From Spongiactinospora rosea (GTDB lineage Bacteria; Actinomycetota; Actinomycetes; Streptosporangiales; Streptosporangiaceae): DNA of 64,000 nucleotides. Below the pieces are notes generated by a model. The model had not been told where the DNA came from. It ran no database searches and saw only the letters and a program-made list of their open reading frames with translations. Every line of letters begins with the position of its first letter. Positions within the stretch are counted from its first letter, which is position 1. This document shows, one piece after another, positions 57,430 to 64,000 of this stretch. The translations under genes and the position numbers were made by a program. The DNA is taken from positions 186,001 to 250,000 of the forward strand of contig NZ_QMEY01000008.1 in NCBI RefSeq assembly GCF_003315795.1, in the 5' to 3' direction.

Positions 57430-58248
57430 TCAGCCCTTCGGGCGAAGGATCTTGATGAGCAGGAGGGTGACCACGGCCACCAGGGCCAGGGCGGTCGCCG
57501 CGGCGAAGGCGGCGTGTTCGTCGAAGTTCTGGAAGCGTTCCTCGACGAACAGGGTCAGGGTCTGCGTCTTCTCGACCAGCCGCCCGGAGACCACGGCGAC
57601 CGCGCCGTACTCGCCGAGGGCCCTGGCCAGGCACAACACGACGCCATAGGCCAGGCCCCAGCGGATCCCCGGGATGGTGATGCGGCGGAAGGTCTGCCAG
57701 GAGCCGGCGCCCAGGGTGCGGGCCGCCTGTTCCTGTTCGTCCCCGAGCTCCTCCAGTACGGGGATCACCGCCCGGACGACCAGGGGCAGCGAGATGAACA
57801 CGGCGGCCATCACCATGCCCGGGGTGGAGAAGATGACCTGGATGCCGAGGTCTTCCAGCCGGGCGCCCACGGGGGCGAAGCGTCCGTAGACGAGGATGAG
57901 CGCGAGTCCGACCACGACCGGGGACACGGCCATGGGCAGGTCGATGAGCGTGTTCAGCAACCGCTTGCCGGGAAAGTCGCGCCGTACCAGCAGGAGCGCC
58001 ACCCCCACGCCGAAGACGGTGTTGGCGAGCACGGTCCAGAACGCGACGATCAGTGTGACGCGGAACGCCGACTGGGCCTGCGACGAGGTGAGCGCGTCCA
58101 GGACGGGCCCGATGCCGCCCTGGAAGGTCCGCCAGCCGATGAGGACGACGGGCAGGACCAGGAGGAACACCAGGTAGCCCAGCGCCAGGAGGCGCAGCGC
58201 GTACCTCGGGCGCGTGGCGAGCCCGTGTCCGGCGGTGGGGCTAGCCAT
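57430..58248 (-). CDS. cysW: Sulfate ABC transporter permease CysW
   Basis: Membrane permease of 272 residues with six helices, N-terminal LLALGYLVFLLVLPVVLIGWRTFQGG, and EAA loop QEQAARTLGAGSWQTFRRITIPGIRWGLAYG. FGVGVALLLVRRDFPGKRLLNTLIDLPMAVSPVVVGLAL is the conserved sulfate-permease core. Its start overlaps the cysT stop by 8 nt. Confidence 0.94.
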   Translation of the reverse strand: MASPTAGHGLATRPRYALRLLALGYLVFLLVLPVVLIGWRTFQGGIGPVLDALTSSQAQSAFRVTLIVAFWTVLANTVFGVGVALLLVRRDFPGKRLLNTLIDLPMAVSPVVVGLALILVYGRFAPVGARLEDLGIQVIFSTPGMVMAAVFISLPLVVRAVIPVLEELGDEQEQAARTLGAGSWQTFRRITIPGIRWGLAYGVVLCLARALGEYGAVAVVSGRLVEKTQTLTLFVEERFQNFDEHAAFAAATALALVAVVTLLLIKILRPKG

Positions 58249-59080
58249 GGCGGCCTCCCCAGCGCTGCAGCAGATCGAGGGTGACCAACATCGCCAGGGC
58301 GACGGCGAGCAGCACGGTGGAGACCGCGGCCGCCCCCATGGGATTGTCGGTCTCGATCTGACCGAAGATGTGCACCGACGCCACCTGGGTCTTGAAGGGG
58401 AGGTTCCCGGAGATCAGCACGACCGACCCGATCTCGGCCATCGACCGGGCGAAGGCCAGCGCGGTGCCCGACAACATCGCCGGCAGCAGGTTGGGCAGCA
58501 CGATCCGGCGGAAGATCTGCACCGATCCGGCGCCGAGGGACGCCGCCGCCTGTTCCATCGCGGTGTCGAACTCCAGCAGGACCGGCTGGACCGTCCGGAC
58601 CACGAACGGCAGGGTGACGAACAGCAGGGCCAGTACGACTCCGGCCTGGCTGTAGGCCAGATCGATGCCGAGCGGGCTGCTCGGGCCGTACAGCGCGAGC
58701 AGTACCAGCCCCGCGACGATGGTCGGCAACGCGAACGGCAGGTCGATGAGCGTGTCGACGATGGCCTTGCCGTGGAACCGATCGCGCACCAGCACCCAGG
58801 CGATGATCGTCCCCATCACCAGGTTGATCCCTGCGACGACGACCGACGCTCCGACGGTGAGGGTCAGCGCGGCCCAGGCGTCGGGCGTCGTGACCGCCTC
58901 CCAGAAACCACCGGGTCCGCGTTCCTGCGAGCGCCACACCACGGCGGACAGCGGGATCAGCACGATCAGGCTGAGGTAGAGGATGGCCGCGCCCAGCCCG
59001 AGCGCGGTGCCGCTGGCGCGGCGCCGGGCGCCTCTCGGCCCGGCGCGTGAGGCGGAGACCGTCTGTGCGGAACCGGTCAC
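58241..59080 (-). CDS. cysT: Sulfate ABC transporter permease CysT
   Basis: Membrane permease of 279 residues, partner of CysW. AAILYLSLIVLIPLSAVVWRSQERG is helix 1, WVLVRDRFHGKAIVDTLIDLPFALPTIVAGLVL the core, and EQAAASLGAGSVQIFRRIVLPNLLPA the EAA loop. GTG 59080 overlaps the cysP stop by 4 nt. Chromate, a sulfate analogue, is known to enter bacteria through such permeases. Confidence 0.94.
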   Translation of the reverse strand: MTGSAQTVSASRAGPRGARRRASGTALGLGAAILYLSLIVLIPLSAVVWRSQERGPGGFWEAVTTPDAWAALTLTVGASVVVAGINLVMGTIIAWVLVRDRFHGKAIVDTLIDLPFALPTIVAGLVLLALYGPSSPLGIDLAYSQAGVVLALLFVTLPFVVRTVQPVLLEFDTAMEQAAASLGAGSVQIFRRIVLPNLLPAMLSGTALAFARSMAEIGSVVLISGNLPFKTQVASVHIFGQIETDNPMGAAAVSTVLLAVALAMLVTLDLLQRWGGRHG

Positions 59081-60102
59081 TTCGCCTCGATCGAGACGCC
59101 GAGCCTGCGCTCGACATCGGCCATGACGCTGCCCTTGGGATCGAAGAACTCGGCGGTGGCCTTCGGCCAGCCACCGAGATCGCCGATGGTGAACAGCGCC
59201 GGCGGGGACGGGAAGGTGACGCCCGGCACGCCGCCCTCGATCACCGGCCGGTAGCCGTTGGCCGCGAAGATCTTCTGGGCCTGCGGGGTGTACAGGAACG
59301 TCAGGAACGCCTTGGCCTGGGCCGGGTGGGCCGACTTCCTGGTCACCGCGACGGGGTTCTCGATCAGGATGGTGGAGTCTGGAACGGTGTACTCGATGGG
59401 CTGGCGGCTCTGCTGGGCGAAGATCGCCTCGTTCTCGTAGGCCAGGATGGCGTCGCCCTTACCGCTGGAGAACGTCTGTAGCGATTTACGTGCACTGTCA
59501 TCCTGTACCGGCACATTGGCGAACAGGGCATTAAGGTAGGCGATTCCGCCTGCTTTGTCGGTTCCCTTGGCGGATTTGGCGCCGTAGGCGGCTAGCACGT
59601 TCCAACGGGCGCCGCCGGAGGTGAACGGGTTGGGGGTGATGACCTCGACGCCGGGCTTGGCGAGGTCGTCCCAGGTCTTGAGGTTCTTCGGGTTGCCCCG
59701 GCGGGTGGCGATGACGACGACCGAGTCGGTCACCATTCCCTTGGCCGGGCCGGCGTTCCAGTCGTCGGCGACCAGGCCCTTCTTGACGAGGCGCATCATG
59801 TCCGGTTCGAGGGAGAATGCGACTATATCGGCTTGTAAGCCTGCTTCTACCGCGCGACTCTGGTCGCCCGATCCGCCGAAGGATTTGGTGAAGGTGATGT
59901 TCTTGCCTTCCGGTGTCGCCTGGAAGGCTTGGATGATCTTTTCGTATGCGGCTTGTGGTGTCGAATAGGCGACGAGCGATAATTCGATCTTGCCGCTCGT
60001 CCCGCCGCCGCTGCCGCTGTCGCGCCCGCAGGCGGCGACCAAGGCCGTAAGTGACGCCACAGCAGTGGCCGTCGCCACAGCCCGAAGCCTGCGCGATTCC
60101 AT
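59077..60102 (-). CDS. cysP: Sulfate-binding lipoprotein (CysP/Sbp)
   Basis: Sulfate ABC transporter binding protein of 341 residues. Lipobox LVAAC near residue 24. Sulfate-binding family features: LSLVAYSTPQAAYEKIIQAF, FGGSGDQSRAVEAGLQADIVAFSLEPDM, NPKNLKTWDDLAKPGVEVITPNPFTSGGARWN, and the ending VTFPSPPALFTIGDLGGWPKATAEFFDPKG. ATG 60102 follows AGGGGA. First gene of the operon; two GTAAC/GTTAC elements lie 140-310 bp upstream in a 500-bp intergenic region shared with the divergent Rrf2 gene. Part of the coding sequence near 59460-59600 is slightly less GC-rich than its neighbours. Confidence 0.93.
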   Translation of the reverse strand: MESRRLRAVATATAVASLTALVAACGRDSGSGGGTSGKIELSLVAYSTPQAAYEKIIQAFQATPEGKNITFTKSFGGSGDQSRAVEAGLQADIVAFSLEPDMMRLVKKGLVADDWNAGPAKGMVTDSVVVIATRRGNPKNLKTWDDLAKPGVEVITPNPFTSGGARWNVLAAYGAKSAKGTDKAGGIAYLNALFANVPVQDDSARKSLQTFSSGKGDAILAYENEAIFAQQSRQPIEYTVPDSTILIENPVAVTRKSAHPAQAKAFLTFLYTPQAQKIFAANGYRPVIEGGVPGVTFPSPPALFTIGDLGGWPKATAEFFDPKGSVMADVERRLGVSIEAK

Positions 60103-60606
60103 GATTCCCCTATTTCCGACTCGTAATGTCGATGTACGGAGCATTAAAGTGCCGTGAAGCGCTTCAGAGCAAGCCCTTCGCGAAGCTTCTCTGTCGCTCC
60201 GTGACCCGCTGTCGTCGCTGGCCAGAGGCGCATGGTATTGCTCAGGTTACTGTAACCACCGTCACATCGCACAGCGTTGCATCGTCAACATCACGTCTGC
60301 CCAGCTCAGCCATATGCCCGGCATTCGACCTGCTTGATCGCGGGTGCCCGGGTGCCGTCACCTACACCCTGCCGGCACCCTGTAGCGATGGTTACTGTAA
60401 CTATGGTTACATTGCCGGAGTGCCGGGGAGGGCACCTTTGCAACCCCCACGCGAACCTGGCGAGGTGAATCTCATGGCCGTAGTGCGCGGCCTTCAGTAT
60501 TGCGTTCAGAGTGGCCTGGCATTTCGGAATACCTTAAAAGCGGTGGCTGCGCGGTGATGATCCCTGATGCACATGCCATTGGCCCGCCGGCGTGCCATCG
60601 GGCGGG
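60103..60606. promoter_or_regulatory. Shared cysP/rrf2 regulatory region with two Rrf2-type sites
   Basis: This 500-bp gap holds no convincing gene. It contains site A at 60245-60265 and site B at 60390-60410, both of the form GGTTACTGTAACYAYSGTYAC. Site B is the best copy: GTAAC-TATG-GTTAC is a perfect dyad, preceded by a second overlapping dyad GTTAC-T-GTAAC. Site A has the same left part but a decayed right arm (GTCAC). Both lie between the divergent cysP and rrf2 starts. Confidence 0.75.
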
Positions 60607-61026
60607 ATGATGTCCATTTCCGCGACGACCGACTACGCTTTACGCGCCGCCGTCGCCCTCGCCGCCGCGGCCCCCGACGCGTTATCGGCGGAGAAGATAG
60701 CGTCCGGCCAGGGCATTCCCCGCTCATACTGCAGCAGCATTCTCCAGCAGTTCCGGCGGGCCGGGTTGGTGCACGGCCGGCGCGGCAGCGGATATCGGCT
60801 GGCCCGCCGTCCCGGCGAGGTCAGTGTCGCCGACGTCATCGAGATCGTCGAAGGCGTCGAGGAGAAACGACGTGTGCATGCCGTCGCCGGACCGCTCGCC
60901 GTCATCCGGACGGCCGCGCGCGAGCGCGAGTACGTTCTCCTGGCCAAGATCACCCTGGCCGACATACTGGCGTCGGCCGAGGTGCGTCCACGGCTGGGAC
61001 GGTCACCCTCTTCCCCTGGACCGTAA
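60607..61026 (+). CDS. Rrf2 family regulator of sulfate/chromate genes
   Basis: Winged-helix regulator of 139 residues: MSISATTDYALRAAVALAAAAPDALSAEKIASGQGIPRSYCSSILQQFRRAGLVHGRRGSGYRLARRPGEVSVADVIEIVEG (given by region, residues 2-82). Only one cysteine is present (in RSYCSS), so it cannot hold an IscR-type three-Cys Fe-S cluster; a CymR-like mode is more likely. Start ATG 60607 or 60610. It sits between the sulfate importer and chromate genes, and its stop codon lies inside a third copy of the GTAAC-N4-GTTAC element. Confidence 0.9.
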   Translation: MMSISATTDYALRAAVALAAAAPDALSAEKIASGQGIPRSYCSSILQQFRRAGLVHGRRGSGYRLARRPGEVSVADVIEIVEGVEEKRRVHAVAGPLAVIRTAAREREYVLLAKITLADILASAEVRPRLGRSPSSPGP

Positions 61027-61042
61027 CCACGGTTACAGTTAC
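61022..61042 (-). promoter_or_regulatory. Third GTAAC-N4-GTTAC operator, in front of chrB
   Basis: The element GTAACCACGGTTAC is a perfect dyad, followed by AGTTAC; read on the minus strand it gives GTAACTGTAACCGTGGTTAC, closely matching sites A and B. It overlaps the rrf2 stop codon and lies 28 bp upstream of the chrB start. Confidence 0.75.
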
Positions 61043-61070
61043 TGTCGTTGCACCAAGTGAGGAGATGTTC

Positions 61071-61628
61071 GTGGAACACGAGCCCGCGGCCCTGCCCGGC
61101 CGCCCCGGTCAGCCGGGGCAGGTGGGTCAGTGGGTGCTGCTGGCCTATCGGATGCCTCGCCAGCCGTCGGCCCCGCGCATCGCGATCTGGCGCAAGCTGG
61201 AACGCCTGGGCGTGGCCCGGCTGGGCGATGGGCTGGTGGCGCTCCCCGGCGACGCGCGTACCCGGGAGCAGTTCGACTGGATCGCCGAGGAGATCGTCGC
61301 GGGCCAGGGCACCGCCACCGTGTGGCTGGCCGTGCCGGGCAGCCTGACCCAGGAGCGCGCGATCGCCGGGCAGATGCAGGCCGACCGCCGGGCCGAGTAC
61401 CAGACCGTGATCATCGCCGCCCAGGCCGCCACGAACGCCAGGCCGGGCGAACGCTCCCGTACCGCCGGACGCCTGCGCGCCGAACTGCGCCGCATCGCCC
61501 GCCGCGACTTCTTCCCGCCCGCCGAGCGGGACTCGGCCCACCAGGCCGTCCGCGCACTGGCCGACCCCGACAAGAAGCCCGATCCCCAACAGCGGGCGGC
61601 CGCCTCCCGGAAGGACGAGAACCGATGA
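61071..61628 (+). CDS. chrB: Chromate resistance protein ChrB, N-terminal domain protein
   Basis: Protein of 185 residues equal to the ChrB N-terminal domain: WVLLAYRMPRQPSAPRIAIWRKLERLGVARLGDGLVALPG, then RTREQFDWIAEEIVAGQGTATVWLA, with a basic C-terminal half (RRIARRDFFPPAERD). In proteobacteria the two ChrB domains form one chromate-sensing regulator; here they are separate genes. GTG 61071 is chosen because GAGGAG lies 6 nt before it, whereas ATG 61065 abuts that site. The stop overlaps the next start (ATGA). Confidence 0.88.
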   Translation: MEHEPAALPGRPGQPGQVGQWVLLAYRMPRQPSAPRIAIWRKLERLGVARLGDGLVALPGDARTREQFDWIAEEIVAGQGTATVWLAVPGSLTQERAIAGQMQADRRAEYQTVIIAAQAATNARPGERSRTAGRLRAELRRIARRDFFPPAERDSAHQAVRALADPDKKPDPQQRAAASRKDENR

Positions 61629-62056
61629 AGTGGGCGACCCGAGCAGGTGTGCACATCGACCGGGCGGCGTGCGCCTGGCTGATCCGCCGTCACCTCGACC
61701 CCGACGCGGCCTTCGTCTTCGTCGATGACCCGGCGCAGGTGCCGCCCGACGCCACGCCGTTCGACATGCGCGGGGTCGATCTGTCCCACCACGGCCCCGA
61801 CTGCAGTTTCGAGACGATCCTGCGCCGCTACGACCTCGGCGACCCGGTGCTGTGGAAGATCGCCGAGATCGTGCACGAGGCCGACATCGACGACGAGCGC
61901 TACGACGCCCCCGAGGCCCCCGGCCTGGATGTCATCCTCCGCGGCCTGTCCATGACCTGCGGCGACGAGCGCGTCCTGGAGCTGGCCGGGCCGCTGTTCG
62001 ACGGCCTGTACGAGTACTACCAGCGGGCGTTCCTGCTCGGCCGCCCCCCGGCGTAG
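61625..62056 (+). CDS. Chromate resistance protein ChrB, C-terminal domain protein
   Basis: Protein of 143 residues: WATRAGVHIDRAACAWLIRRHLDPDAAFVFVDDP, then FDMRGVDLSHHGPDCSFETILRRYDL, which is the Chrome_Resist (ChrB C-terminal) domain with conserved His/Cys/Glu (HHGPDCSFE) that may bind metal or oxyanion. ATG 61625 overlaps the previous stop by 4 nt. Translational coupling suggests it works with the N-terminal partner. Confidence 0.9.
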   Translation: MKWATRAGVHIDRAACAWLIRRHLDPDAAFVFVDDPAQVPPDATPFDMRGVDLSHHGPDCSFETILRRYDLGDPVLWKIAEIVHEADIDDERYDAPEAPGLDVILRGLSMTCGDERVLELAGPLFDGLYEYYQRAFLLGRPPA

Positions 62057-62070
62057 GCGACGGAGGACGT

Positions 62071-62583
62071 ATGGACCGACCCGAGGCATCCGCCGCCGCG
62101 CCGCCGGTGACCGGCGACGTGATCCCCTTCCGGCAGGCCCTGCGCGCGTGGTTCGGCATCTCGCTGCAGACGTTCGGCGGCCCGGCCGGGCAGATCGCCG
62201 TCATGCAGCGCACGCTCGTGGAGGAGAAGCGCTGGATCGGCCAGCGGCGCTTCAACCACGCGCTCAACTACTGCATGCTGCTGCCCGGCCCCGAGGCCCA
62301 GCAACTGGCGATCTACGTCGGCTGGCTGCTGAACGGCACCCGCGGCGGCCTGGTCGCCGGGGTCCTGTTCGTGCTGCCGGGCATGCTGGCCCTGCTCGCC
62401 CTGTCGGCGGTCTACGTCATCTGGCAGGACACCACGGTGGTGACCGCACTGTTCGCCGGGATCGCGCCCGCCGTACTCGCGATCGTCGCCGCCGCGCTGG
62501 TGATGACGTTCGTCCTGCGCTGGCCGATGCTGCGCATTCTGGGCGTCTGCGCGCTGCTCGGCGTCGCCTCCCTTCTGCTGTAG
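62071..62583 (+). CDS. chrA: Chromate transporter ChrA, single N-terminal-type CHR domain
   Basis: Membrane protein of 170 residues: FRQALRAWFGISLQTFGGPAGQIAVMQRTLVEEKRWIGQRRFNHALNYCMLLPGPEAQQLAIYVGWLLNG is a strong CHR-domain start, followed by two to three helices. Full-length ChrA has two such domains (about 400 residues); this ends after the first at LRILGVCALLGVASLLL. Short-chain CHR proteins normally come in pairs, but no second CHR gene follows. ATG 62071 has CGGAGG upstream. It should export chromate, if functional as a homodimer or with a distant partner. Confidence 0.88.
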   Translation: MDRPEASAAAPPVTGDVIPFRQALRAWFGISLQTFGGPAGQIAVMQRTLVEEKRWIGQRRFNHALNYCMLLPGPEAQQLAIYVGWLLNGTRGGLVAGVLFVLPGMLALLALSAVYVIWQDTTVVTALFAGIAPAVLAIVAAALVMTFVLRWPMLRILGVCALLGVASLLL

Positions 62584-62702
62584 TGACGCAGGGTCCGCAG
62601 ATCAGCCGAAAATCAAGAATTCAACGAGCCGAAACCATGATGTTCATCGCGGCGTTGCCGGTGGGCCCGAGCGCATTCAACGTTGATCGATGAACTCCCG
62701 GC

Positions 62703-64000
62703 ATGCACTCCCATGTCCTGTCACGCACCCGTGCCCTCGCACGCGTCGCCGCCGCGCTCGGCGTCGTCGCCGCCCTCGGGACGGGTGTGCCCGCCGCCCA
62801 CGCGGCGGACCCGCTGCCCGGGATCGACGGCGGCGGCACCCCCCGGGACCCGTACCAGATCGACTCGGCCGACGACCTGCGCACCGTCGCCGGAGCGATC
62901 AACGGGAACCCGGGCGGTCTCGGCGGCGCGGCCTACCGGTTGACCGCCGACATCGACTTCGGCGGAAGCACGTTCGGCGGGATCAACTCCTTCACCGGAA
63001 CACTCGAAGGCGCCGGTCACACGATCAGCGGCGTCCGGCTCGTACGGGAGGCGTCGGCGGGAGGCGAGGCCGACCGCCTGGGATTGGTCCGCCGCCTGGA
63101 GGGCGGCACGATCCGCGACCTCACCCTCGACGATGTGCAGGCCGACGCCGGGACCAGCACCGGCGGCTGGATCGGCGCCGTCGCCGTGGTGGCCACCAAC
63201 TCCACCCTGACCGGCAACGCCGTGAAGGGCGCGCGGCTCACCGCGAGCAGCGCCGAGAAGGTGGGCGGCATCGTCGCCGAGCTGCACAACGGGACCATCG
63301 AGGACAACCTCGTGACCGGCTCCCTGAGCGCGGCCAAGATGCCCGGTGGCATCGCCGCCTACGTCAACCAGAACTCCCAGGTGCGGCACAACCTGGCGGC
63401 GGCCGACCTGACGATCGCCGCGCCGGGCGGGGACGGTGGCACGCGCGGCATCGACGCGGGTTTCATCACCGGCTACCCGGGCTCGCCGAACGGCTCCGCC
63501 TTCTCCGGCAACGTCGCGCTGTCCGGCTCGATCGCCTACACGGGCAAGGCCGACGGGTTCGTCGGCCGGATCATCGGCTACACCGGCTACGAGGGCTGGA
63601 CGGCGGAGAACAACCTCGCCAACGCCGCGATCACCATCGGCGGGAAGACCGTCACCGGGCCGGGCGCCAAGAACCAGCACGGCACCGACACCACGGCCGA
63701 ACAGCTTGCCCAGCGGGCGACGTACGAGAAGCTGGGCTGGGACTTCGCCAACGCCTGGCGGTGGGACGACGCGCTGCGCCACCCGGTGCCGAAGTACACC
63801 TCGACGCTGTTCGGCAACGGCACCGCCGAGCAGCCCTACGAGATCGGCTCCCCCGAGGACCTGGAACTGCTCGCCGCCCAGCTCAACGCCGGCAACGCCC
63901 GGTACACCGGCGACAGGCACTTCGCCCTGACCGCCGACCTCGACTTCGCCGGACGCGAGCCGTTCGGCGGCATCAACCGCTTCGAGGGCGTGCTGGACGG
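62703..64000 (+). CDS. Secreted repeat protein, beta-helix/GLUG-like (3' partial)
   Basis: The frame starts at ATG 62703 and is open to the right edge, so at least 432 codons are present. A signal peptide is clear (RVAAALGVVAALGTGVPAAHA). The mature protein contains a repeated unit: GTPRDPYQIDSADDLRTVA with YRLTADIDFGG, and later TAEQPYEIGSPEDLELLAAQLN with FALTADLDFAG. Between them are GLUG-like segments such as GWIGAVAVVATNSTLTGN and GGIVAELHNGTIEDNLVTG. This suggests a parallel beta-helix surface or secreted adhesin or polysaccharide-active protein. No good Shine-Dalgarno is seen before the ATG. Confidence 0.85.
   Translation, partial: MHSHVLSRTRALARVAAALGVVAALGTGVPAAHAADPLPGIDGGGTPRDPYQIDSADDLRTVAGAINGNPGGLGGAAYRLTADIDFGGSTFGGINSFTGTLEGAGHTISGVRLVREASAGGEADRLGLVRRLEGGTIRDLTLDDVQADAGTSTGGWIGAVAVVATNSTLTGNAVKGARLTASSAEKVGGIVAELHNGTIEDNLVTGSLSAAKMPGGIAAYVNQNSQVRHNLAAADLTIAAPGGDGGTRGIDAGFITGYPGSPNGSAFSGNVALSGSIAYTGKADGFVGRIIGYTGYEGWTAENNLANAAITIGGKTVTGPGAKNQHGTDTTAEQLAQRATYEKLGWDFANAWRWDDALRHPVPKYTSTLFGNGTAEQPYEIGSPEDLELLAAQLNAGNARYTGDRHFALTADLDFAGREPFGGINRFEGVLD

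Noticed and set aside
59077..60102. Phosphate- or molybdate-binding protein instead of sulfate-binding
   Set aside because: The permease and ATPase genes are CysT/CysW/CysA-type and the protein has the sulfate-binding family segments such as FGGSGDQSRAV.

Overview
The window is very GC-rich (well above 65%), gene-dense DNA with GTG/TTG starts, many TetR/MarR/IclR/ROK regulators, Tat and lipoprotein signals, and ABC sugar importers that lack their own ATPase. This points to a filamentous actinomycete; Streptosporangiales-like is a guess from overall gene style. The content is accessory metabolism: uptake systems, catabolic clusters, efflux pumps and their regulators. I found no complete secondary-metabolite cluster, phage, insertion sequence or CRISPR array.

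Layout. 1-12057: a catabolic cluster with a peptide-type ABC importer (ATPase, lipoprotein), a HIT protein, a 2-hydroxyacid dehydrogenase, an RraA-like aldolase, a Tat-exported GMC oxidoreductase pair, an SDR, a phosphotriesterase-like hydrolase, an aldehyde dehydrogenase, an HpaI-type aldolase and a TetR regulator. 12078-14942: a T-box leader reading a GAC (Asp) specifier in front of an archaeal-type aspartyl-tRNA synthetase, then an O-methyltransferase. 14946-18082: an orphan Tat lipoprotein binding protein, then a Ro60/TROVE protein with an upstream Y RNA whose tRNA-like part is permuted (T arm, closed 7-bp acceptor-like hairpin, D arm). 18733-31277: two MFS pumps, a degenerate tandem repeat, an unknown membrane protein, a TetR/flavin monooxygenase pair, an ECF sigma factor with a hydrolase, a disulfide oxidoreductase, a universal stress protein and a hemerythrin. 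31293-40852: amidohydrolase, FMN reductase/MarR, WYL regulator, SDR/TetR, and a phytase-like/PHP phosphohydrolase-like pair.

40103-43685: an IclR regulator divergent from the lower meta-cleavage pathway (2-oxopent-4-enoate hydratase, acylating acetaldehyde dehydrogenase, 4-hydroxy-2-oxovalerate aldolase), converting the hydroxypentadienoate product of ring cleavage to pyruvate and acetyl-CoA. 43752-45380: cobalt transporter CbtBA and a histidine phosphatase behind a cobalamin riboswitch. 45404-45721: a deletion-fusion gene remnant behind a MerR-type promoter. 45832-55505: a secreted lectin/discoidin protein, a ROK regulator and a CUT1 sugar importer with a DUF5107 protein; the secreted protein and importer share promoter architecture and look co-regulated. 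55536-56437: an SRPBCC/ArsR pair behind duplicated operators.

56459-62583 is a sulfate-chromate module: sulfate importer genes cysP-cysT-cysW-cysA, an Rrf2 regulator, split chrB and a half-size chrA. Three copies of a GTAAC-N4-GTTAC element lie upstream of both cysP and chrB. Because chromate enters cells through sulfate permeases, one regulator switching both uptake and resistance is an attractive hypothesis. The window ends inside a secreted repeat protein.
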